A stretch of 64,000 nucleotides of DNA from an uncultured Aquimarina sp. (GTDB lineage Bacteria; Bacteroidota; Bacteroidia; Flavobacteriales; Flavobacteriaceae). The translations under genes were made by a program, and so were the position numbers. A model generated the notes under the pieces. The model had not been told where the DNA came from and made no database searches. It saw nothing but the letters and a program-made list of their open reading frames with translations. Positions 7,565 to 15,458 of the stretch are shown one piece after another (position 1 is the stretch's first letter; every line of letters starts with the position of its first letter). The stretch lies in the NCBI GenBank assembly GCA_947498775.1, contig CANMLL010000012.1:1-64000 (forward strand). Direction: 5' to 3'.

Positions 7565-8041
7565 ATGAAAAATATGACATACTCACGAATATTATTGTTC
7601 TTCTGCGGGATTAGCTTCGCGGGAATCATAACCACTGTAGTACTTTTTAATAGTGAAAAGAAGCAGCAAGTATACACCTTGGCCCAAGGTACAATGCCCA
7701 TACAGGACAACTTGGAAGAGAGCAAAGCACGAGGGCAAAAAGTATATACAACATACTGCGCCTCTTGCCATCAGGCCTCTGGGCAGGGATTAGGGCGCGT
7801 GTATCCGCCACTCGCAGGGGCAGATTACCTGATGAAAGACCGTGACCGTGCCATCGACCAGATTTTAAAGGGTGTTTCAGGCCGTATCACCGTAAACGGC
7901 CAGGTATACAACAGCAATATGGTGGGCATTCCCCTCGACAACCAACAGGCATCGGATGTAGTTAATTACATTCGGAATAGTTGGGGCAACGAAGGAGAGT
8001 ACACCAGCCCCGAAGATGTTGAAGCAGTAAGAAACAAATAA
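7565..8041 (+). CDS. Membrane-anchored or periplasmic cytochrome c
   Basis: A 158-residue class I cytochrome c. An N-terminal hydrophobic segment (about 8-27) is either a signal peptide or an anchor. The haem motif is CASCH near residue 64, and NSNMVGIP near 122 supplies the likely axial Met. It begins a three-gene operon with the 2Fe-2S subunit (9 bp gap) and the molybdopterin subunit (25 bp gap). In this class of periplasmic molybdenum hydroxylase the cytochrome takes electrons from the Fe-S subunit, so it is probably the electron acceptor towards the respiratory chain. Confidence 0.88.
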   Translation: MKNMTYSRILLFFCGISFAGIITTVVLFNSEKKQQVYTLAQGTMPIQDNLEESKARGQKVYTTYCASCHQASGQGLGRVYPPLAGADYLMKDRDRAIDQILKGVSGRITVNGQVYNSNMVGIPLDNQQASDVVNYIRNSWGNEGEYTSPEDVEAVRNK

Positions 8042-8049
8042 CGATTAAT

Positions 8050-8508
8050 ATGGCGGCATACACGATAAACGTTAACGGAAAAGAGCACACTGTAGATGTG
8101 CTTGAAGATACGCCCCTTTTATGGGTCATTCGCGATGAACTACAAATGAAGGGGACCAAGTTCGGTTGCGGTAAAGCACTATGTGGTGCCTGCACTGTAC
8201 ATCTTGATGGTACTGCGGTACGTTCTTGCAGTTTGCCCATCAGTGTAGTGGCGGATTCAGAGATTACCACCATCGAAGGCCTTGCTTCAGGCGACCGGTT
8301 GCACCCGGTACAAGAGGCCTGGGCAGAACACAATGTTCCCCAATGTGGGTATTGTCAACCTGGACAGATAATGTCGGCAACAGCATTGCTCAGCCAGAAT
8401 TCCAGCCCATCAGATGATGATATTGACGCTGCAATGTCGGGCAACCTATGCCGATGTGGCACCTATACGCGGATTAAAGCGGCCATCAAAACAGCTGTAA
8501 AAAAATAA
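8050..8508 (+). CDS. (2Fe-2S)-binding subunit of a molybdenum hydroxylase (IorA-like)
   Basis: A 152-residue electron-transfer subunit. The N-terminal plant-ferredoxin-type cluster is seen as [11 protein letters not shown] with a later Cys in RSCSLP. The C-terminal four-helix domain carries the second cluster with CGYCQPG and CRCGTY. Both cluster motifs are complete. This corresponds to the small subunit of isoquinoline 1-oxidoreductase-like or aldehyde oxidoreductase-like enzymes. It has no signal peptide of its own and would be exported with the Tat-dependent large subunit. Confidence 0.93.
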   Translation: MAAYTINVNGKEHTVDVLEDTPLLWVIRDELQMKGTKFGCGKALCGACTVHLDGTAVRSCSLPISVVADSEITTIEGLASGDRLHPVQEAWAEHNVPQCGYCQPGQIMSATALLSQNSSPSDDDIDAAMSGNLCRCGTYTRIKAAIKTAVKK

Positions 8509-8533
8509 TGTACCCCAAAAAAGACAATGAATT

Positions 8534-10804
8534 ATGATTTCAACACTATTAGCAAATAAAAATAAAAAGGTCAATCGAAGGGATTTTCTCAAAGTGTCGT
8601 CGTTGGGCACCACGGGTCTTATGTTGAGTATGTACATCCCGGTTTTAGGCTGTGGGAATGATAATCCATCAGCTGCGTTCACACCAAATGTATATTTGGA
8701 AATTAATGAAAAAGGTGACGTGACCATTATTGCGCACCGTTCCGATATGGGGCAAGGGGTGCGTACGTCTTTGCCTATGATAGTTGCTGAGGAATTGGAG
8801 GCCGATTGGTCGCGAGTGTCCATACGCCAAGCTATTGGTAATGAAAAATATGGGGACCAAAATACAGACGGTTCATATTCCATCCGTATGTTTTACGAGC
8901 CTATGCGAAAAGCTGGGGCTACGGCAAGAATGTTGCTTGAAAAAGCTGCTTCCGAGCAATGGAATGCGCCTTTAAGCGAGTGCAAAGCACAAAACCACTT
9001 GGTCGTTCACGACCCCTCGGGCAAAAAGCTTTCGTTCGGCGAACTCGCATTGCCCGCTTCCAAACTTTCCATCCCTGATAATTACGTTACGGAGCCCAAG
9101 CTCAAAAATCCCAAAGACTTTAAATATATCGGCTCTGAAACCCAAATGCTCGACTTACAGGATATCGTAACAGGCAAGGCGATATATGGTATCGATGCTT
9201 CCACAGAAAATGCGAAAGTGGCCGTGATAATGCGATGCCCTGTTGTTGGGGGAAAAGCACGGTCCTTTAATTATACCGAGGCACGAAAAATCAATGGAGT
9301 TCTTGAGGTGTTCGAGATTGAAGGGGCCGGTATTCCGCCCCAGTTGAACAAGCCGTTGGGAGGAATTGTGGTGGTGGCCAACAACACTTGGGCGGCAATG
9401 AAAGGCCGGGATGCCTTGTCGGTAACCTGGGATTTTGGCCCAAATGCAGATTACGATTCTGTACAACATCAGGATGCACTCATAAAGGAACTCGGCAAAA
9501 AGGGAACCGCACGCAGGGAGCACGGTATGGTAAAACGGACCTTCGATAATAGTAACAATAAAATAATCGAAACCACCTACAGGGCACCATATTATGCCCA
9601 CGGCACCATCGAACCGCCCTGTGCCACGGCAAAAATAGAGAACGGAAAATGCCATATATGGGCACCCACCCAGCATCCGCAATTTGCCCGGGACGCTGTG
9701 GCCGATGCGCTTGGGATGGAGAAAAATGACGTCATTGTAAACGTCACGCTGCTCGGCGGCGGTTTCGGTAGAAAGTCGAAGCCCGACTATGTCGTGGAAG
9801 CAGCCGTTATTGCCAAGGAAACAGGACACCCCATTCGTCTTTTGTGGACCCGTGAGGATGATGTACACCACGACTTCTACCACGCGATAAGTGCCCAGAA
9901 TATTAAGGTTGCCATAAATAAGAACAATAAGGTGGTAGGCTGGTACCATAAAACAGCATTTCCGTCCATTGGCGCAACATCAGATGCCTCGGTCATTGAA
10001 CCTACAGATGCAGAAATGGGTCTTGGTGCAGCGGGATTGCCCTACGACATTCCCGCACTCTGTTTGGAATCGCTTCCCGCTCAATCGAGCACGCGCATCG
10101 GTTGGGTACGTTCCGTATCCAATATTCATCACGTTTTTGCCATTGGCAGTATGGTCGATGCCATAGCGCTTGCACGAAATATGGACCCGGCAGAAAACCT
10201 GTTGGATTTACTGGGAACCGATAGAAGTTTGCAATTCGAGGATGTGAAGGCCGAAGCTGTCTGGAATTACGGTGAAAAACTAGAAGATTTCCCTTTTGAA
10301 ACGGCAAGGTTGCGAAAGGTCATCGAAGAGGTAGTGAAAAAAACCGATTGGGGCAAAAGCCTGCCCAAGGGAAGGGCTCAGGGTATTTTTGCCCATCGCA
10401 GTTTCTTGACCTACGTGGCCTGTGTGGTCGAGGTAGAAGTAGATAGCTCGGGAAATATTACTATTCCAGAAGTGCACTATGCAGTGGACTGCGGTGTGGT
10501 GGTCAATAGAGACAGAGTGGTTTCCCAGTTTGAAGGCGGAGCAATTTTCGCAACAAGCTTAGCACTTAACAGTGAAATCACTTATAAAAACGGCCGTGTA
10601 CAACAGAACAATTTTGATGGTTACCAGATGGCAAGAATGCCACAATCACCCCAAAATATTTATGTGCATATTATGGAAAGTGACGAAAAACCTACAGGAG
10701 TTGGAGAGCCACCCGTGCCACCCTTTATCCCAGCCCTGTGTAACGCAATTTTCAAAGCTACGGGACAGCGTGTGACACAACTTCCTGTTGATTTAAATAA
10801 TTAA
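8534..10804 (+). CDS. Molybdopterin-binding subunit of a molybdenum hydroxylase (IorB-like), Tat lipoprotein
   Basis: The 756-residue catalytic subunit of the xanthine oxidase superfamily, IorB-like type. It hydroxylates an aldehyde or N-heteroaromatic carbon with water as the oxygen source; the substrate cannot be told from sequence. The N-terminus has a twin-arginine signal NRRDFLKVS followed by a hydrophobic stretch ending VLGCG, which looks like a lipobox, so the enzyme is probably folded with cofactor, exported by Tat and anchored. GGGFGRKS near 413 and the C-terminal GVGEP, which holds the catalytic Glu, are intact. Moco for this enzyme requires MoaD/MoaE (3435-4101). The start ATG is the first in frame ahead of the Tat motif. 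Confidence 0.92.
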   Translation: MISTLLANKNKKVNRRDFLKVSSLGTTGLMLSMYIPVLGCGNDNPSAAFTPNVYLEINEKGDVTIIAHRSDMGQGVRTSLPMIVAEELEADWSRVSIRQAIGNEKYGDQNTDGSYSIRMFYEPMRKAGATARMLLEKAASEQWNAPLSECKAQNHLVVHDPSGKKLSFGELALPASKLSIPDNYVTEPKLKNPKDFKYIGSETQMLDLQDIVTGKAIYGIDASTENAKVAVIMRCPVVGGKARSFNYTEARKINGVLEVFEIEGAGIPPQLNKPLGGIVVVANNTWAAMKGRDALSVTWDFGPNADYDSVQHQDALIKELGKKGTARREHGMVKRTFDNSNNKIIETTYRAPYYAHGTIEPPCATAKIENGKCHIWAPTQHPQFARDAVADALGMEKNDVIVNVTLLGGGFGRKSKPDYVVEAAVIAKETGHPIRLLWTREDDVHHDFYHAISAQNIKVAINKNNKVVGWYHKTAFPSIGATSDASVIEPTDAEMGLGAAGLPYDIPALCLESLPAQSSTRIGWVRSVSNIHHVFAIGSMVDAIALARNMDPAENLLDLLGTDRSLQFEDVKAEAVWNYGEKLEDFPFETARLRKVIEEVVKKTDWGKSLPKGRAQGIFAHRSFLTYVACVVEVEVDSSGNITIPEVHYAVDCGVVVNRDRVVSQFEGGAIFATSLALNSEITYKNGRVQQNNFDGYQMARMPQSPQNIYVHIMESDEKPTGVGEPPVPPFIPALCNAIFKATGQRVTQLPVDLNN

Positions 10805-10845
10805 AAAACAATGGGTTGTCAATACTTCCCAAGCAGCCTCTTTTT

Positions 10846-11012
10846 TTAATCCAGCAATTCCTCAAGGTTATCAGAGGAAAGTTCTTCCAAATCTTTGATT
10901 TGACGCAAACGCACTGTCAATTTATCAAAGTTGGTGCGGTACTGCCCCGGCGATATGCCTACGTGTTTTCTAAACATCCGGCTAAAATAAGAGGGCTTGC
11001 CATAACCTAAAA
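10846..11012 (-). pseudogene. C-terminal fragment of an AraC regulator (truncated copy)
   Basis: The minus strand encodes PSYFSRMFRKHVGISPGQYR, the end of an HTH_18 domain, nearly identical at both protein and DNA level to the C-terminus of the complete AraC regulator at 14273-15295 (10930-11005 against about 14348-14423). Similarity stops abruptly near 11012, so the whole N-terminal domain and first helix-turn-helix are missing. It is a leftover of a duplication or recombination that bracketed the 11.2-14.0 kb genes with two AraC copies in the same orientation. Confidence 0.8.
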
Positions 11013-11174
11013 TCCACCGAACTGTATGCTCAAGTTTACGCCACGCCATTTATCAGGCACTATCAATACTAGCACCACAACAAAATCCTTTAGAGTGCAG
11101 ATAAACAGGTCTAAGGTATTCCCATTCCCAAGTTTCTGGAATAGTAGTATATGCAATGGCTTTTTTTTAAAAAG

Positions 11175-11230
11175 TACATAGGATACCTTAAAAAAGTGAC
11201 ATAAGAGATAAAGAACCATATATACATTTG
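11175..11230 (+). promoter_or_regulatory. Weak operator-promoter of the 21/27 family (22/26 spacing)
   Basis: TACAT at 11175 and TGACA at 11197, then a perfect -7 box TACATTTG at 11223-11230, 26 bp before the ATG at 11256. The -7 box is convincing; assignment to the shared operator family is tentative because half-sites and spacing both deviate. Confidence 0.4.
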
Positions 11231-11255
11231 AAGTAAACTTAAAAAATCGATAAAA

Positions 11256-12215
11256 ATGAGAACACTTGCATTATATGTACTTATTGTTTTACTTCTCTTG
11301 CATACTGACAAGGTTGAAGCCCAAACCTTTGACAACACTTTTGAACACAAAGTAGGTGTAGTCGATGACAACATCAAAATTCATTACGTCATTGGCGGCA
11401 AGGGCGACCCTGTTCTACTGATACACGGTTGGCCACAACTTTGGTACGAATGGAGACAGGTAATGCCCGCTTTGGCAGAAAATCATACGGTTATTGCCAT
11501 AGATATGCCGGGTTTTGGGCTATCTTCCAAACCGCGCTCGGGCTATGACCATAAAACCATTGCGGGATACATCGCCCAGCTTATCAAACAGTTGGGGTAT
11601 GACAGTATAAATCTTGTTGGTCACGATATGGGCGGCGGGGTGGCCTATTCATTGGCGGCCACCAATCAAGAACTTATAAAAAAGCTGGCCATCGTTGAAA
11701 TGGTGGTACCAGGTTTCGGCCTGGAACAGGCGATGGATAACTCTACCGGTCACGGTATGTGGCATTTGTCATTCTTGGCAGAGCCAGACCTTCCCGTCAC
11801 ATTGATTACCGGTAAGGAAGATGTTTTCTTTCCCTGGTTCTACAAAAAATTTGCCCATAACCCAGCGGCTTTTGATAAAGAGGATATTGATTATTACATC
11901 GCTGCCTTTTCCGCTTCGGGGGCTTTAAACGCAACATTGCAGTACTACCAGAATTTCTTCGTGGATGCCGAGCAGAACAAAGTGTTGGCACTAAACAAAC
12001 TGAAAATGCCGGTACTGGCCATTGGAGGGGAATATATTATGCGCGATGCACCTTTACAATCACTGCGACAAGTGGCGGTCAATGTTACGGGTGGCATCAT
12101 ACCCGATTGCGGTCATTGGGTAGCCGAAGAGCAGCCTGAGTTTCTGGCAAGCACCCTAAAGGAATTCTTTTCGACCAAAAATTACCAATACCCGGCAAAC
12201 CCTAAAATCGATTGA
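11256..12215 (+). CDS. Exported alpha/beta hydrolase (epoxide-hydrolase-like)
   Basis: A 319-residue alpha/beta-hydrolase with a cleavable signal peptide (about 1-22, ending VEAQ). The oxyanion motif is HGWPQ near 57, the nucleophile elbow is GHDMGG near 122 and the catalytic His is in DCGHW near 287. The elbow has Asp rather than Ser, which is typical of epoxide hydrolases and haloalkane dehalogenases, not of esterases. Family members open epoxides or dehalogenate alkyl halides; which of the two cannot be decided here. It begins an operon with an outer-membrane protein (8 bp gap) and a Zn alcohol dehydrogenase. Confidence 0.85.
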   Translation: MRTLALYVLIVLLLLHTDKVEAQTFDNTFEHKVGVVDDNIKIHYVIGGKGDPVLLIHGWPQLWYEWRQVMPALAENHTVIAIDMPGFGLSSKPRSGYDHKTIAGYIAQLIKQLGYDSINLVGHDMGGGVAYSLAATNQELIKKLAIVEMVVPGFGLEQAMDNSTGHGMWHLSFLAEPDLPVTLITGKEDVFFPWFYKKFAHNPAAFDKEDIDYYIAAFSASGALNATLQYYQNFFVDAEQNKVLALNKLKMPVLAIGGEYIMRDAPLQSLRQVAVNVTGGIIPDCGHWVAEEQPEFLASTLKEFFSTKNYQYPANPKID

Positions 12216-12223
12216 AACTTGTA

Positions 12224-12970
12224 ATGGACAATGTATGTCATAAAAAATTTAGGATTATGCTCTTTTTACTGCTCATTTGGATGGCAGGTGCAAAAACTCA
12301 GGCCCAGACCAGTGAGGTTGCAACGAGTATGAGGCACGATTACGTAACCTGGTTAAGGGCATTGATTCAATATGATTTCAAAAATGAGGATTTTTATATG
12401 TGGAATGCCCCCCAGCTATTTTTTATAGAGGATGGCACGCGTTTTAACCAGTTTTCCAACCTCACGACCATAGGTTATCGGTTCAATAAAAAACAATCAT
12501 CCATAGCCTTAGGCCACGAGGCGGGATACATTAGGGATTTTGGTTTTATGAGCAGCAGTTCCGTACTGCTTACCCACAATATGACCTGGGGCAATACCAC
12601 GGTATTTCATCTAGCTATGGCCGAATGGTTGGGAACATTCGAGGTCAGGGATACTGACAATGCCATTCCGTTTGATATCAGGACAAGTTATTTTGTGAAT
12701 TTCATTGTTCCCCTTAATAAAAAATGGGATTTGGATTTGGCGAACCATTTTTTCTTCCAGCAATTCGGGGAAACCTTTTCGCACAACAGGTTACAGTTGG
12801 GGTTTCGGTATCATTTTTCCGATAAACTTCTGGTAGAGCTGGCCTATCACAATTGGTGGTTCGATAGCACCTCAAATGTTCCCGCCCTTATGAACCATAA
12901 CCTATATGTCAATTGGATAATTCTTTTAAAAGCGTCCAACAAGAACAAATCGAAAGAAATACACTATTAA
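12224..12970 (+). CDS. DUF2490-like outer-membrane beta-barrel protein
   Basis: A 248-residue protein with a signal peptide (ending near TQAQ) and a body of alternating beta strands rich in Trp, Tyr and Phe, ending in the strand LYVNWIILLK. This is the pattern of DUF2490-type outer-membrane proteins. The ATG at 12224 gives a normal signal peptide; the frame is open a few codons further upstream (TTG at 12212, overlapping the hydrolase stop). It lies between an exported hydrolase and a dehydrogenase, so it may help substrate uptake or be a structural barrel. It resembles the truncated gene at 4802-5380. Confidence 0.65.
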   Translation: MDNVCHKKFRIMLFLLLIWMAGAKTQAQTSEVATSMRHDYVTWLRALIQYDFKNEDFYMWNAPQLFFIEDGTRFNQFSNLTTIGYRFNKKQSSIALGHEAGYIRDFGFMSSSSVLLTHNMTWGNTTVFHLAMAEWLGTFEVRDTDNAIPFDIRTSYFVNFIVPLNKKWDLDLANHFFFQQFGETFSHNRLQLGFRYHFSDKLLVELAYHNWWFDSTSNVPALMNHNLYVNWIILLKASNKNKSKEIHY

Positions 12971-12996
12971 GAATCAAATTAAAAAAATACACTATT

Positions 12997-14037
12997 ATGA
13001 AAGCATCTTTATACTACGGAAAGGAAGACATTCGAATCGGAAATGTACCGGATCCTAAAATAATTGACCCTACCGATGCCATTGTACGCATCACCCACTC
13101 CTGTATCTGCGGCTCCGACCTCTGGTTTTATCGGGGATACTGGCCACATTGGAAAGAAGGATACCGCACCGGACACGAGTGGATGGGTATTGTCGTTGAG
13201 GTCGGCTCGTCAGTATCAACAATCAAAAAAGGAGACCGCGTACTGGCGCCCTTCGCGTTTTCAGATGGTAGTTGTGAGGCCTGTGAAGATGGCGTGCCCA
13301 CATCTTGCCACCACGGAGGGTTTTGGGGCGGTGAAAATAATGGAGGGCAGGCCGAGGCGATTCGTGCACCGTTTGCAGATGCCACATTGGTCAAAGTACC
13401 TGGGAATGCGGATAACGACCAAAAACTACTGAAGGCCATACTTCCCCTTACCGATGTGATGGGCACAGGTTATCACGCAGCGTATACCGCAGGGGTAAGA
13501 CCGGGCCGTACCGTGGCCGTGGTGGGCGATGGTGCCGTAGGCCTTTGTGGTGTACTTGCGGCTAAAAAGTTAGGAGCCGAACGTATCATACTGCTGGGTT
13601 CACACGACGACCGTATTCAAATAGCCAGAAAGTTCGGGGCAACAGATGTTGTCAAAAAAAGGGGTGACGAAGCAATAGCAGCGGTAATGGAATTGAGTGG
13701 TCACGGAGTTCAGCACGTCTTGGAATGTGTTGGTACTGACATTTCAATGCAAACGGCACTCAAAATAGTTAGACCAGGAGGCAGGATAGGATATGTGGGC
13801 GTACCCCACGGTGAAAGCCCTTTAGATATCGGACTTATGTTCAGCAATAACATAACCGTTTCGGGCGGGGTAGCTCCCGTTCGCAATTATATTCCTGAGC
13901 TTTTGGATGATGTATTAAATGAAAGAATTGACCCCAGCCCTGTACTTAACCTTGAAATCACCTTGGATGAAGTTTTGAAAGGCTATCAGGCTATGGACCA
14001 ACGGGAAGCCATTAAGGTTATGGTCGTAAATAGATGA
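12997..14037 (+). CDS. Zinc-dependent alcohol dehydrogenase (MDR family)
   Basis: A 346-residue medium-chain dehydrogenase. Catalytic-zinc ligands are visible in CICGSD near 34-39 and GHEW near 58. A structural-zinc-like cluster appears as C-x2-C-x8-C followed by HHGG near 93-105. The Rossmann motif is GDGAVG near 171. It would oxidise an alcohol or reduce an aldehyde with NAD(P). The frame is open upstream into the previous gene, but the ATG at 12997 starts the typical MDR N-terminus. It is the last gene of the hydrolase operon and would follow naturally after epoxide opening. Confidence 0.87.
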   Translation: MKASLYYGKEDIRIGNVPDPKIIDPTDAIVRITHSCICGSDLWFYRGYWPHWKEGYRTGHEWMGIVVEVGSSVSTIKKGDRVLAPFAFSDGSCEACEDGVPTSCHHGGFWGGENNGGQAEAIRAPFADATLVKVPGNADNDQKLLKAILPLTDVMGTGYHAAYTAGVRPGRTVAVVGDGAVGLCGVLAAKKLGAERIILLGSHDDRIQIARKFGATDVVKKRGDEAIAAVMELSGHGVQHVLECVGTDISMQTALKIVRPGGRIGYVGVPHGESPLDIGLMFSNNITVSGGVAPVRNYIPELLDDVLNERIDPSPVLNLEITLDEVLKGYQAMDQREAIKVMVVNR

Positions 14038-14272
14038 TGATGTAGGCGGCTAGAACTCTGTAAAAAGTGAAAATATTCGGGGTATTGAAGAACGGGATAT
14101 GACCAACTCCGACGAAATCGAAAATCCAGTGAAAGAAGTTCTCATCTCTTTTGGTAAAATCACCGTTCTGTATAATAATATCTCATTGAACTCGTCTCAA
14201 ATTCATTTACACAAGATTTTAAGACTGAATCTTAAACTTAAAACGACTTTTTAGTCCAGCAATGCCTTAATG

Positions 14273-15295
14273 TTATCGGGAGATAGTCCTATCCAAACCC
14301 CCGCTTTCCAGCCCGACAGGCACGGCCCGCAAGCGTACTATCAATTTCTCAAAGTTGGTGCGGTACTGCCCTGGCGATATGCCTACGTGCTTTCTAAACA
14401 TCCGGCTAAAATAAGAGGGATTGTCATAGTCCAGCAGATAGCAGATTTCAGAAACGGTAAGCCTAGAATGCAGCAACTTGCACTTGGCGGCCAGCATACA
14501 GCGTTCGGTGAGCATCACCTTGGCCGTCTTGCCAAAGGCGCTAATGAGGTGCTCGTTCAAGTAATTGGGGTGTATGGCCAAAGCATCGGCAAACTCACCG
14601 ACCATTGGGCGTTTTATGCCCTTGTTCTGAAGTCCATCCACAAAATAGTTTTCCATCAATTGTATAAATTGCAGACTGATGATGCTGGGGAATTCAGGGG
14701 CAGTGGGGAAGGCCTTTGTCTGTAACAGCCCCTGATTGGCCTTGAGCAAAAAGAGCAGTTCGAGCGTCCAAAGCGATATCAGTTCATAGCCTATCCAGTT
14801 CTTGCTGTTTACCTTACTGTTGATACGTGCCAATACACTTACAAAATCATCAAATAATTTGGGGTCTTTAATAGTGACCAGTCCTTTGCTGAGTAGCATA
14901 GGAAATTCTGAATACATATTGCGCTGATAGTCAATGCCGGACAAAAACTGTTTTGAAAACGCCAAAAAATATCCCTCGGCGTTTTCCATCAGTTCCCATC
15001 GCTTTATCTGGCCGGGTATCGAAATATAGATGCTTCCCTTTTGTGCCACGATGGGCCGGTCTTGGTTCACCTTTACCATCGTACCGTTGGTCAGGGCAAT
15101 GAAGAGGTAAAAATCCTGAACGTAGCTTGTCGGCACGGCTGAGGTGATGGTATCGAGAATCTGTAGTTTTCCTGCGTAAAAGCTGGCCTTGCCATCGGGA
15201 AAACGTAAGATGGTGGCCTTTTCGAGCCTGCCGTTGAGTCGATGCGCCCAATCGGAAAGCCCCATTTTTGGTATGCCTGTTGGATGTATATTCAT
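14273..15295 (-). CDS. AraC-family transcriptional regulator
   Basis: A 340-residue regulator. The N-terminal two thirds is a sensing domain of the AraC_binding_2 type (no metal or enzyme motif), and the C-terminal 100 residues hold two helix-turn-helix units, ending in the conserved PSYFSRMFRKHVGISPGQYR. It is divergent from the multi-GAF activator at 15459, with an 8-bp-arm palindrome between them. A truncated paralogue lies at 10846-11012. It is a candidate binder of the TACCA-N16-TACCA operators, alongside the AraC gene at 24532. The 235 bp between the ADH and this gene hold nothing I can support. Confidence 0.88.
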   Translation of the reverse strand: MNIHPTGIPKMGLSDWAHRLNGRLEKATILRFPDGKASFYAGKLQILDTITSAVPTSYVQDFYLFIALTNGTMVKVNQDRPIVAQKGSIYISIPGQIKRWELMENAEGYFLAFSKQFLSGIDYQRNMYSEFPMLLSKGLVTIKDPKLFDDFVSVLARINSKVNSKNWIGYELISLWTLELLFLLKANQGLLQTKAFPTAPEFPSIISLQFIQLMENYFVDGLQNKGIKRPMVGEFADALAIHPNYLNEHLISAFGKTAKVMLTERCMLAAKCKLLHSRLTVSEICYLLDYDNPSYFSRMFRKHVGISPGQYRTNFEKLIVRLRAVPVGLESGGLDRTISR

Positions 15296-15320
15296 AGCTA
15301 CAGGAATACCAAGAGCTAGC

Positions 15321-15348
15321 CAAAGTTTAAATTTTGGTCAAAACTTTG
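15321..15348. promoter_or_regulatory. Palindromic operator between divergent regulators
   Basis: CAAAGTTT at 15321-15328 and AAACTTTG at 15341-15348 form a perfect inverted repeat with a 12-bp spacer, 20 bp centre to centre. It lies 26 bp upstream of the AraC start on the minus strand, where the left arm would overlap a -7-like AACTTTG box, so it may mediate repression of that gene. Confidence 0.45.
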
Positions 15349-15458
15349 ACTATCAGAATTTTATAATGTAAATAAAAATGGGAAAATGATATTTTCTTAA
15401 AGTTTTTACTAAAATACATAAGAAATTCCTAAATTTATTAGGAAATTAATTGAAGAAT

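Noticed and set aside
9155..9949. 264-codon minus-strand ORF inside the Mo hydroxylase gene
   Set aside because: It is antisense to the conserved molybdopterin-binding subunit and has no recognisable domain; a shadow of the GC-richer gene.
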